Source: Isochrysis galbana (Eukaryota; Haptophyta; Isochrysidales; Isochrysidaceae). From it: 23,000 nucleotides of DNA. Below, one piece after another: positions 1-8,626 of this stretch. Made by a program: the position numbers and the translations under genes. Where the stretch lies: positions 2,929,403 through 2,952,402 of the forward strand of contig CM030943.1 of the NCBI GenBank assembly GCA_018136815.1, written 5' to 3'. The first letter of the stretch is position 1, and every line of letters starts with the position of its first letter. The notes under the pieces are model-generated. The model did no database searches, had not been told where the DNA came from, and saw only the letters and a program-made list of their open reading frames with translations.

Positions 1-1
1 T

Positions 2-283
2 AGCAATCACTTAAAAAAACATCTGCGAGAATTCAAGGAAAGATACGACAAAGTCTTAGAAGCCTACTGCCCGGTATTCAATAAAAAGAAGCTGCTATCA
101 CTACGTAGCAATAACACCAAACTGCAACGGAAGCTAGAATTGTTCATTGAGATCGCCAGTGAGTACTCTCAAGAATATGCCGGCAAATTTATTCGTGACA
201 TTAATAAGCTAAACGAAGAATATCATGTCGTAGTCGAGGAAGCTTACAAGGTAATAATAAGTAAACAGGGAAACACCGCTTGA
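2..283 (+). CDS. C-terminal part of an unknown AT-rich protein (5' end outside window)
   Basis: The frame is open from base 2 to a TGA at 281-283, giving 93 codons with no in-frame ATG, so the start lies before the window. The product is charged and mostly helical by composition, rich in Lys, Glu, Leu and Tyr, for example KKHLREFKERYDK near the start and KLNEEYHVVVEEAYK near the end. I recognise no family. Codon use is plainly AT-leaning (AAA, AAT, TTA and ATT are common), whereas the genes from base 1240 on strongly prefer G or C at third positions. Composition changes sharply just after the stop, where GC-rich sequence and a poly-C run begin. It could be the end of an integrated element or virus-derived gene, or a host gene from an AT-rich patch. 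A chance frame of this length in AT-rich DNA is possible but the codon pattern argues against it. Confidence 0.5.
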   Translation, partial: SNHLKKHLREFKERYDKVLEAYCPVFNKKKLLSLRSNNTKLQRKLELFIEIASEYSQEYAGKFIRDINKLNEEYHVVVEEAYKVIISKQGNTA

Positions 284-457
284 AGGGCGTGTCTTTGCGA
301 ATGAGCGGACGAGACGCCCCCGCCGGAGAGCAACCTTGCTCGTCAGATATTTTGGGGGCGGGCGCGCGGAGAGAGAGAGGCACCCCCCCCCCCCCCCCTT
401 CCCATCCACAGCCCCTCTACCCCATCCCCCGGCGAGTAGGCTCCCCAGGCGTTGTGG

Positions 458-595
458 ATGGCACAGGCGTTGTCGAAGGAGACCCTCTCGGGGCGCGCCC
501 TCATGCCGAGCCAAGGCGATGCTGTTCTCGTCGCGTACGGGGTGCTCCTGGGCCTCTCCTTCGGGGTGCTCGCGGGGGGGCTCATGGTAGGGTGA
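458..595 (+). CDS. Possible 45-residue membrane microprotein or exon
   Basis: An ATG at 458 opens 45 codons to a TGA at 593-595. The N-terminal half is polar (MAQALSKETLSG). The C-terminal half is a continuous hydrophobic stretch of about 24 residues containing AYGVLLGLSFGVLAGG, which would make one membrane helix with small-residue packing positions. Third positions are mostly G or C, as in the confirmed genes. A CCCCAG just upstream at 443-448 could be a splice acceptor and an ATGGTAGGG near the end could hold a donor, so this may be one exon of a larger gene. Overlapping longer frames on both strands are low-complexity. No family is recognised. Confidence 0.22.
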   Translation: MAQALSKETLSGRALMPSQGDAVLVAYGVLLGLSFGVLAGGLMVG

Positions 596-1239
596 GAGTG
601 AGGGAAAGGAGACCAAATGAAGGCAAGCCGCCTCGGTCGACGCAGTGTCCGCGCGACCTCTCGTTCCGGGTGCCGCGAGAAGGAAACAGGGGGCGAAGAG
701 GAAAGCGGATGTGATACGTAGGACGTATGGGGGGGGGGCGGTATTTAGGAGTAGCATTAGCGACTCTGCAGCACGCCGTGCAAGTTTGTTGCAGATTATT
801 TTTATCGCTAATCGCAGAAGGCCCCATCGCGAGAGCGAATGCGCACTAACGTGCTACTACTAGCTCTATTATTGTGCCGAGATACAGCAAAGGCAAATGC
901 AGTCCCTGTGGTAAAGCACCATAGCAACATCAATGCTCAACAATTACGACGCCTTGCAGCCAGCTAGTCCGGCACCCATTTCGCACCAACTCACAACACG
1001 CCTTGGCATATCGATTGCGGTCATAGAGGCACGTCGTTGTCGCTTTGGTAGCACGTCATGACAATAGGCACGTGTCGCTGGCATTCATGATTCAAGACGC
1101 CCCCACTGCTCGCAGTGTGGCGGCAAGCCGACGCACGCACGCGGGGGAAATAGGCATCAACCAGCATGGGCATTGCGCGGCCTCATGTCTCGTCGGCGGT
1201 AACACTAGCAGATGGCGGCAGCGTGATATACCCCGGCCA
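596..1239. other. Intergenic stretch, no supported gene
   Basis: No frame here has convincing coding character. It contains a poly-G run near 729-738 and a short inverted repeat (ATTAGCGA near 758 and TCGCTAAT near 806). It includes the 3' flank of the kinase gene that ends at 1240. No tRNA fold is evident. Confidence 0.4.
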
Positions 1240-4200
1240 CTATGCGCTGGCCGCCACGCTCGCTGTCCGCTCGATGATCGCCTTGACGGTGCGCTGATTC
1301 CGTACGAGCCGGCGGTAGAAGGGTGTATCCATGCGCACCTGCGTCGCCACGCAGTAGTTGACTACTCTGCCAGCGTCCGAAAGGCTCGGGTACATCGAGA
1401 GACAGTTCCAGAAGCCTTTGCCCTGCCGCGTGATGTTCCATAGCATCACACGCTCCGCCGTGCCTGTGCGGATGCAGTTGCCTAGACGGAAGCAGGCATC
1501 GGGGTCGGTAGCCTCACACTGGAGCCGGTTGCAGTTGTAGTTGAGAATACCCGCGCGCGTGTACCCGGTGAGCTTGAGGAAGCCTTCCGAGACCCACTTC
1601 ATGGGCAAGCCTGGAACGTTTCCGGGGGCCAACGAGAAGCCGACCACATGAAAGGCGTCCACTGCGGCTGAGAGCACGCTGTATCCGAAGCCGAGGTGCG
1701 CGCCCGGCTGCGCGGAGAGGTTGTCGAGCAGCCCATGGTGCCACGTGTAATGGCTCGCTGCAGACTCGGCCTCCGTATCGGCGTCGGCAAGCACGGCGCC
1801 GCCTTGGTTCCTCGGGTCAGCGTTAACATCTACGATCAAAACTGCGACAAGCTCCAACCCCTCGTGAGTGAACGGCGCAATGTTGACGATTAGCGCTTGT
1901 GGCCGGTCGGAGCGACCGAGCGTGACAAGCTCGGTGAGCGCATTACCGCTGGTGGCGGCGCTGCGCAGCGCGTCAACGGCGCCTAGGGCGTCAGGCTGGA
2001 TCGAAATCATCGCGTTTGCGCGCAAGTGGTGCAGAAGCTTTAGGTCCAACCCCGCCCTGTCGCCCGCAAGTCCGAGAGCGCGCGCGAAGCCGACCGAGCT
2101 GATGGCGACGGGGAGATCGTGCTGAGCGTCCCGCCGGCAGATGGCAAAGCCGAGGTCGTTGCATGCTGTTGCGAGCAGCGTGAGAACCTTACTCTTGTAA
2201 AAGCGCTCCATGAGCTGCTTGCTCGCGATCTGCTCGGGGCTGAGCTTCGACTCGTCATCCGCCCCCTCCTCGACAACGTCCTGGCCCTCGGGCGCGTCGC
2301 ATCGTGGCAGCACCGCGCCGCTGTCGGCTTCGCGCACTTGGCGCAGGATGTCGCTCGCGTCGTAGTAGGCGGCTAGGTCGACGAGCAGGTCGCCGCGAAA
2401 GACGTCGAACGCGACACCCGTCATCTGCACGCGCCGGCCCGTTGGAGCGATGTCGACAAACTGGCCGTCTACTTCAAAGTGTAGCGGCCCGTTGTGGGTG
2501 CCTGACCAGGCCCACGAGGTGACGACCCGGCTGTCCGAGCACGTCTGGTCGACCACACTGCAGCGCAGGTCGGGGAACGCACGCACCAGCAGCGCGCGCC
2601 GCTCTAGGTAGCGGTCTATTGGGGGTTTGGACAGTGCGCCAGCGCGCGCAGGCATGCGCGTGCTGCTCGGGCTAATTGTAAAGTCAGGGGCGAAGATGCG
2701 TGCGAGCTCATTGTCATCGGCGCGCTCATTGAAGGAGAGGTCGAGCCGTCGACGCACGAGCAGCTTGACCTCCTCGGCGCGGCTGACGTCCGCAAAGGTG
2801 ATGGTGATGGCAGCATGAGCTTCGCTGGTGGGCATCAACGCGACGCTGTGCTCCGTGAGCTTGGCCGTCTCCTCGAAAGCAAAGGCGAGATGGACTGGGG
2901 GCCGATCACCCGGCCGCAGCACGCACACTGGCCGATGAATAACGCCGCGTGTTGGCTCAATCTCACCGCCATTGCCACTCACCGCGCGCAGACGTTGGAG
3001 CATGTCGTCGAAGGCAGCGACGAAAGCAGGCTTGCTCTCGGGGTCGACGCATGGCCGGTCGGCGCCCGCCGCCTTCAGTAGGTTGTACCCGAACAACTCG
3101 TGCGCCTGCGCGGGAGCAAAGCCGAGCAGCTTGCTGAGCGAGCCCGTGATGCGCCAAATGGTGCCGTCTGCCGTCAGCTCCAACGCGAGCGCGCTCGTCG
3201 CGGTGCCCTCCCCTATGCTTGGCTGCGCTGCGATCGGCGCGTCGTCACTAGCTCGCGACGTCCACTCGTCACCAAACTCAGCCTGCAGGCGGGTGGATGG
3301 GCGGACGGCCCAGGGAGTACGGGGTTGAGCGAGTGGTTGCCGAGGGGAGTCGGGTATGGAGAGGCAGGTGGGAGCGCACACCTGTAGCCGGTCGCGTTGC
3401 TCGGAGTGCGACGAAAGGTCGCTCTCGAGTGCCTCGGCTGTGGGCACGTACGGTGCTGGGATCTCCATCCGGAGTAGCGCGTCCCAATCGAAGCCCTCGT
3501 AGAAGGGCTCGGTGCGCATACCCGCGCCGTCGAGCCGCGCATCGGGATCGCGGGCGAGCAGCCTGCGGATGAGCCTCTCGCACTCGGGCGAGACACGCCG
3601 CGGGATGCTGGGGTCTATAGTGGTGATGTCGTGCACGAGCTGCTTCAAGTCGTCGCCTGCAAACGGGCTGCGGCCCACCACCATTTCGAAGAGCAGGCAG
3701 CCGAGAGTCCACCAATCGACTTTGGCGCCATACTCCTGACGTGTCATCAGCTCAGGCGCCATGTACTCCGGCGTGCCGACGCCTGTAAAGGAAGGCACAG
3801 GAGGCAGACGCGCGCCGATGGGAGAGATGGCCAGATGGCTGGGCGGAAGCGAGGTGGCCGGCAAGGGGGCGGCAGGATAGGACGTAGGCCAGCGGCCGGC
3901 GACCGGGGGCGGCGGCGGGTGGCTGGGCGGTGGCGGGTGGCCGAGGAACACGCACAGCTCCCGCGCATGACGGCACCCACGTCCACCTTCTTGGCCAGCC
4001 CAAAGTCGGTCAGCTTGAGGTGGCCATCAAGCGAAACCATCACGTTCTCTGGTTTGAGGTCGCGGAAGATGATGCCCTCCTCATGCAAGTGCTGCAGCGC
4101 GAGTGCGATCTCGCCAGCATAGACGCGCGCCCACTCCTCGGGGAAACGCCGCCGCTTCTCGAGAAGCGTGAAGAGGTCACCGCCGCCCACGAAGTCCATC

Positions 4201-4942
4201 ACGAGGTAGAGGTGTTGTTCATCCTGAAAGGACTGCTGCAGGCTCACGATGTAAGGATGCCGTTTCCGTGCCATTTCTTGCAGCACCTGCGAGGCGAGTT
4301 GAGCGTGAAACGGGCCCAGCTCCCCTCCACAGCGTTCTCTCTCGTACTAGCCCTACCCTCCTCGTTCCGAACGTCCCCTTGTCCCCCAACTCCCCGCATC
4401 CAGCCGTGCCGCACTGTTTCCCCCTTTCCTGCCGCATCGCAACCTGCGCGCAAGCATACAAACATAGCCACCTCCGGCGCCACTGCCCCAATCCTTGCAC
4501 CCGTACTCCCCACGCTGACTTCCGGTGTCCCCCCCCCCCCCCTCCCGCCGCCGCCTCGCCCATGCATCACCTCTCCTCCGCCCCCAAACAAGTTGCAGTC
4601 GAAGCCCAGCCCTCCACTCCATGCTCGCATGCCTTCCCACCCCTCTGGCCCGTGCCCCCCTCACCCCCATCTCCCACCCCGTTGACCCCCCCCCCCACCA
4701 CCTTGGCTTTCATGCCCCCCGCTCTCCAGCACGCGCACCGTCTTCTCGCAGATTGCGTGCGTGACTGACCTCGAGCCCTGCTTGACCAGAAAGGCCTTGC
4801 GCAGCACCTTGACCGCCACAATCTCTCCCGAAGCCTTGCGCCTCGCCATCATCACTCGGCCAAACTGGCCCTCGCCTAGGATGCCGCAGAACGCGAAGCA
4901 CTCCGCTTTGGAAGAGCCACGCAGCTGAGAGGGAGACGCCAT
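1240..4942 (-). CDS. AGC-type Ser/Thr kinase with PAS, SnoaL-like and LOV photosensor domains
   Basis: Exons run 4942-4739, 3956-4286 (complement) and 3782-1240. Phases agree at both junctions: ACG|GTGCGC to TCGCAG|GTG, and T|GTGCGT to TTACAG|GC. The unspliced-third-intron product is 1025 residues; removing a probable in-frame intron (3283-3381) gives 992. Kinase (about 16-290): glycine loop GEGQFGRV 23-30, Lys45, helix-C Glu66, FRDLKPEN with catalytic Asp144, DFG at 162-164, GTPEYMAPE at 181-189 with Ser178 as a likely activation-loop site. This is the AGC pattern. Then PAS-A (about 378-514, ending in FADVS), SnoaL/NTF2-like (517-662; GTHNGP, PTGRRV), a degenerate LOV/PAS (698-832), and LOV (889-998; NYNCNRLQ with Cys929, WN961, FWN 969-971, Gln993). 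Phototropins place LOV before the kinase; here it is last. Probable role: blue-light-controlled phosphorylation in the cytoplasm; substrates unknown. The ATG follows a GA-rich leader. Residue numbers are for the 1025-residue form. Confidence 0.88.
3283..3381 (-). other. Probable 99-nt in-frame intron of the kinase gene
   Basis: On the minus strand the exon ends CTACAG, the intron begins GTGTGC and ends CGCCTGCAG, and the next exon begins GCTGAG. The segment is exactly 33 codons with no stop, so it could also be translated. It is Pro-rich when translated and lies in the linker between the kinase core and PAS-A, where an insertion would be tolerated. Both splice sites are good, hence the preference for an intron. 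Confidence 0.6.
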
Positions 4943-4950
4943 TCTCTCTC

Positions 4951-5001
<51 letters not shown>

Positions 5002-5102
5002 CGCTCGCTCGCTCTCTCGGCTCTCACTGATCCCCCCCCGCCCCGCCCCCCCCCCCCCCCCCCCCCCCCCCCGGAAGACTCCCGCTCCCTCCTCTCCCCT
5101 CC
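4943..5102. repeat. GA/CT microsatellite and poly-C block upstream of the kinase start
   Basis: Directly upstream of the kinase ATG the plus strand is almost pure CT/TC from 4943 to about 5018, so the kinase mRNA leader would be GA-rich. From about 5031 to 5072 there is a C-only run interrupted by a few G. Such tracts are prone to length change and to G-quadruplex or triplex structure. Confidence 0.85.
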
Positions 5103-5289
5103 TCACCCCACCCTGCTCCGTGGGGAAGCCAGCACTGATGAGACGAGAGAGGCCTCTCCCTCCCTCCGCCACTCCCTCCCTCTGAGTGGGGGGGGTCCTC
5201 GCAACGTTAGAATTCCTCTCGAATCCGTAATTGAGAGCAGAGAGCAACTCCAGACGAGAAGGGGCAAGTCGAGAGGGGCGGGAAGGGGG

Positions 5290-5745
5290 GAGAGAGAGAG
5301 AGAGAGAGAGAAGGCGAGGAAATATAAAACCATCCTCCTCTCTCTCATCGTCCCGCTGTCTTCTGTAATCTCGCGGTTCTCTTATTTCATTCCCTCGTTC
5401 TCTTCTTCTTCTTCTTCTGTGATTGGGGGGGGGGGGGGAGGGGGCGTTTCTTCTTCATTTCTCTCTCAGCAAAGAAAAAACCATCCTCCTCTTATTCCGT
5501 CTTCTGTAATCTCGCGGTTCACTCTTCATTCCTTCATTCTCTTCTTCTCCTCTCTTTGGGGGCGCGGGGGGGTCTCTCTTCATTCCTTTCTTCTTCTGTG
5601 TTTTGGTGGTGGGGGTCTCTCTTCATTCCTTCATTCTCTTCTTCCTTCTCTCTTTGGGGGGGGGTCTCTCTTCTTTCTCTTCTTCTTCTTCTTCTGTGTT
5701 TGGGGGGCGGCGGGGGGGCCGTTTCTTCTTCTTTTCACTCTGAGC
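5290..5745. repeat. Diverged tandem duplications of pyrimidine-rich sequence with G runs
   Basis: A segment beginning AAAACCATCCTCCTCT and containing TCTTCTGTAATCTCGCGGTTC occurs near 5326-5405 and again near 5477-5545. It is followed by several shorter copies of a unit with CTCTTCATTCCTT and a G run, up to about 5740. A GA microsatellite lies at 5289-5312 and a TTC run at 5401-5417. Long frames crossing here are simple-sequence artefacts. Confidence 0.7.
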
Positions 5746-5839
5746 AAATGCAGCGGGTCGTCGTGGGAGAGGAGAAAAAGGGGGAGGAAACGTATATTAT
5801 AGGAGAGAAACGGGAACACAGAGCAAATCTCACGGGATA

Positions 5840-6166
5840 ACGGCGGGGGAGAGAGTTAGAGAGAGGGAGAGAGTTAGAGAGAAGGGAGAGAAGGGAGAGA
5901 GAGAGGGAGAGAGGGAGAGAGGGAGAGAAGAGAAGAGAGAAGAGAGAGAAGAGAGAGAGAGAGGGAGAGAGAGAGGGGGAGAGAGATTAGGGGAGATGAC
6001 GACCAGATGGGGAGAACATTTGGGGCTCAAAAGGGAAGAGAGTAAGAATTCGGTCTTTAGGGGCGGGGGGGGGGGGGCAAAGACCGAGAGAGGACGGGGA
6101 ATAAGAGAGAGAGAGATCTTCTCCCGCCCCCCGCCGCCGCCGCCCTCTCTCTCTCTTCTCTCTTCT

Positions 6167-6202
<36 letters not shown>

Positions 6203-6390
6203 TCCCTCCCTCCCTCCCTCTCTCTCTCTCTTGGCTTGTTCCCCCACAAAAGATCTCCGCTCTCGCCTCCTCTCTTCTCTCCCTCCCTCCCTCCCTGCCT
6301 CCCTCTTCCTCTATCTCTCTACTCTCCCTCTCTTTCTTCTCTCTCTCCCTCCCTCTCCCTCTCCCTCTCTCGCCCCCCCCTCCCCAGCGC
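5840..6390. repeat. Polypurine tract facing polypyrimidine tract (imperfect fold-back)
   Basis: From about 5845 to 5992 the plus strand is nearly all G and A, mostly GAGAGA and GGGAGA. From about 6141 to 6232, and again 6264-6370, it is nearly all C and T. The two arms can pair with each other around a non-repetitive centre at about 5996-6130. Each arm alone can form triplex DNA. No credible coding frame lies inside. Confidence 0.7.
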
Positions 6391-6781
6391 CTCTACAATA
6401 GTAAGCCCACTACCACGCGCTCCTTCTCTACTTCTCTACTTCTCTACTCGTTTCTAATGGTAGTCTTGTAGAGCATCATCTTGTTGGCTTAGCATCCCTA
6501 GCCACTAGCCTCATACTAACTTTAAACTTGCGTCGGCAACAGGAGGTGTTGGCTCCTGTCAGTTTCGGGCCTTCGCGAGTAGAATCGAGGATGTTTTCCT
6601 CTTGAAGTCCGTCCAAATCGTTAACTTATAACTTATCTCTAGTGTCTTCCCCCCCGGGAGAGTCGGGAATTGTCGCCTCCAAAGGCCAAAGGAGGTTAAT
6701 CACCTCCCTACATGCTACATGTGAAACACATGTTCAGTGAGTTTCTACGGAGGGCTAATGCATATGAGTTTGGCTGAGTTT
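6391..6781. other. Non-coding stretch between simple repeats and retroelement remnant
   Basis: I see no gene here. It is less GC-biased than its neighbours and contains small inverted repeats such as CCTCCAAAGG...GGAGG near 6676-6695 and ACATGTGAAACACATGT near 6716-6732. Confidence 0.35.
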
Positions 6782-7572
6782 CTAGGAGAGGCAGTCGGGG
6801 CCGCAGGCCCCGGCGTGAGGTGATGGTGAAGCGGCCGGGGCCGAAGGCCCCGGACGCCGTGAAGCGTGAAGCGATCGGGGAAGCTTTGCATAAAGATAAA
6901 ACAAGAGAGGAAAATTATAAATATAACAGTAACAGAGGGGGGGCGGTTGTTTCGCAAGTGGAGTAAGGGGCGGGCTCCGGCGCAGATAGTACCTCTGTTC
7001 TTTGTCTACTAGAATTTCGCCTAGATCGTGCGCATCCGGGTCTTCCTGGGGGACTAACTCGTGCTCCTCCGGAGCAAGAGCAGGGAGGGATGACACCGCT
7101 TTCTCTTTCAGAAGGTCCATATAGTCCGTAGTGTCGTCCGCCATTCTTGATCTAGACCATTCGGCTATCTTTTCCCATGACTTCAAGAAAGGAGCTACCG
7201 ATATGTGATATGTAATTGCCTCCATGGCGTAGCCAACGTTCTCCGTCTGGTATGTATGCCGCACATTCTTCCGTGGTGTATATATCTCCCGTGTCCGGGT
7301 TAATAGTGTTGTGAACGGTAGAGACTCCCATTTCGCCCTATGTGAATGATGTAGTGCCGGAGCTTTATGGAAATAGTTATGCCAGATTGGAGAGCCCCGG
7401 GTCCCTTCCCTCGAGTTGGTCTCCCTAAGGAGCTTAATGCGTCTGAAATTTTCTAGGGCTTGCTTCCAAAAGGCCGGAAGCGTGCTGCTTCCTTTAATGC
7501 TAGCCCAGAGGTTGCGCGGATCGACCTTCGAGAAGACCGCAGCTCTCCCTAGTGGGCCACAGACCGCGCACG
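6782..7572 (-). pseudogene. Decayed C-terminal part of a LINE-like retrotransposon ORF2
   Basis: A minus-strand frame ends with a stop at 6782-6784 and is open upstream into the fold-back repeats at 7573 and beyond. The credible part reads LPAFWKQALENFRR, then SPIWHNYFHKAP, then FLKSWEKIAEWSR. This resembles the region after the reverse transcriptase of LINE elements, where an FW..AL pattern precedes a PIW/LWHN block. No reverse transcriptase core (YADD), endonuclease or zinc knuckle is visible, so only the tail survives. The last 60 or so residues are low-complexity and probably not original protein. It shares orientation with the gag-like frame at 8627-9544, and the two may be ends of one deleted element. 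An unrelated degenerate gene is possible. Confidence 0.35.
6796..6853. repeat. Twin GC-rich hairpins at the 3' side of the LINE-like frame
   Basis: Two perfect stem-loops lie close together. CGGGGCC-GCA-GGCCCCG at 6796-6812 has a 7-bp stem. CCGGGGCC-GAA-GGCCCCGG at 6835-6853 has an 8-bp stem. Both have three-base loops and nearly identical stems. They sit at the downstream end of the minus-strand retroelement-like frame, where LINE RNAs often carry structured 3' ends. Confidence 0.7.
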
Positions 7573-7732
7573 AATCTGACACCCTCCCGCGTGAGGGGGT
7601 AGGGGGGAGAACAAACAACTTTCTGGGGAACGCACACCGGCCGAGCAGTCCACCCCGCCAAGTAGTGGTGCAGCGCCTCCAGGAAGTTGTTTCTTTTTCC
7701 CCCTTCCCCCTCACGCGGAACGTTGTCAGATT
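7573..7732. repeat. Fold-back element A (160 bp)
   Basis: The unit begins AATCTGACA and ends TGTCAGATT. Its left arm (GCGTGAGGGGGTAGGGGGGA then AACAAACAACTTTC) is the reverse complement, with few mismatches, of its right arm (GGAAGTTGTTTC, poly-C, CCCCCTCACGCGG, AACGTTGTCAGATT). The arms enclose a loop of about 57 bases that starts GGGGAACGC. It is non-coding and could form a long hairpin. Confidence 0.75.
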
Positions 7733-7766
7733 AGCCCTAGAAAAGCGAGCACCTCCCACGCACCCT

Positions 7767-7909
7767 AATCTGACAGGGGGAGGGGGGAAAACAAACAACT
7801 TTCTGGGGAACGCCGCGCGCTCGCGCAGCCCTCCTCCCCGAGTCGTGCATCGACCCCGGGAAGTTGTTGATTTCCCCCCCTACCCCCTCACGCGGAACGT
7901 TGTCAGATT
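7767..7909. repeat. Fold-back element B (143 bp), relative of element A
   Basis: It begins AATCTGACA and ends TGTCAGATT and shares AACAAACAACTTTCTGGGG, the loop start GGGGAACGC, and the right arm CCCCTCACGCGGAACG with element A. Its left arm lacks the GTTCCGCGTGA section present in A. The loop is about 53 bases and has diverged from that of A. Both units are flanked on the right by AGCC. Confidence 0.75.
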
Positions 7910-8457
7910 AGCCGGTGTGCGTCGCGAGAGCGTGCAGTATCGGAAGGAATGGAGGAGGGAGTCTCTCTGCGTTGGGGTTCGGAATGAGTAAGAGGTTTCT
8001 TGGTTGGTCGAGCTCCTCGTCTCCTTTGGAGAGTCGGGCTAGGCTAGGTTTCTTCTGGGCTAGCTTGCATCGCGGTGTGTAGTGGGATATCGGCGCTCCA
8101 GTGCGAAAAGGGCACCACGTGCATCCTTCGTCGACCCAAGAGGCGCCTACCTGTCCTAACCCGAATTTTATTGCGAGGGGGGACGACCCGCATCGCGTTC
8201 TTTTGGGAGCGGCCCCTCGTAACGAAACGCGGGTGGAGTGTGTTTGTATTCAGTGTCGGTAGCGCACGTCATGCCCCCCACTGCGCGTGCGCGAGGATCA
8301 ATCCGGAGGCGTCTTCCTCCCCGCGCGCTTTCTTCTTTTTTCGCCGCGCGATTACGCCAAGCGGGGTTCAGGAAGCAGCAGCGGCCCTTCTTCGGTTCTT
8401 CTTAGCCCCCCGTGTGGCGTGGCCCTTCCTCCCTCTTCGCCTGATTCCGCGGAGGTG
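7910..8457. other. No supported gene
   Basis: Frames here are open by composition only. I see no domain, splice chain or RNA gene. The right end is pyrimidine-rich and precedes the small frame at 8458. Confidence 0.35.
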
Positions 8458-8622
8458 ATGCGAGCGCGCAAGATGGCGCGGCTCCGCGTCACATACGAGT
8501 CGAGCCATGCCGCCTTGGCTGAAGAAGAAGCGGAGGCGGAGATGCGAGCGCAGGTGCGAAGCCGCAGGCGGAAGACAGAGGAGGCGGCGGTGGCCAAACT
8601 GTGGGGCGCCAAGCAGCTGTAG
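8458..8622 (+). CDS. Possible 54-residue charged helical protein
   Basis: ATG at 8458 to TAG at 8620-8622. The product is dominated by Ala, Glu and Arg (for example ALAEEEAEAEMRAQVRSRRRK) and would be one long amphipathic helix, possibly a coiled coil. Third positions are mostly G or C, matching the confirmed genes. The frame is open upstream to 8287 but that part is Ser/Pro-rich and unconvincing. It lies a few bases before the end of the minus-strand gag-like frame. It could be an exon end. No family is recognised. Confidence 0.28.
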   Translation: MRARKMARLRVTYESSHAALAEEEAEAEMRAQVRSRRRKTEEAAVAKLWGAKQL

Positions 8623-8626
8623 TAGC

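Noticed and set aside
5419..5840. Long plus-strand frames rich in Ser, Phe, Leu and Gly
   Set aside because: They are translations of TTC/CT repeats and G runs with no domain and no codon pattern beyond the repeat.
5830..6457. Arg/Glu/Gly and Ser/Leu-rich frames on both strands
   Set aside because: Products of GA/CT microsatellites; the same bases are open in several frames at once.
7573..7909. CRISPR-like array (two repeat units with different middles)
   Set aside because: Only two units, each internally palindromic over most of its length, in a eukaryotic context with no cas genes; fold-back elements explain it.
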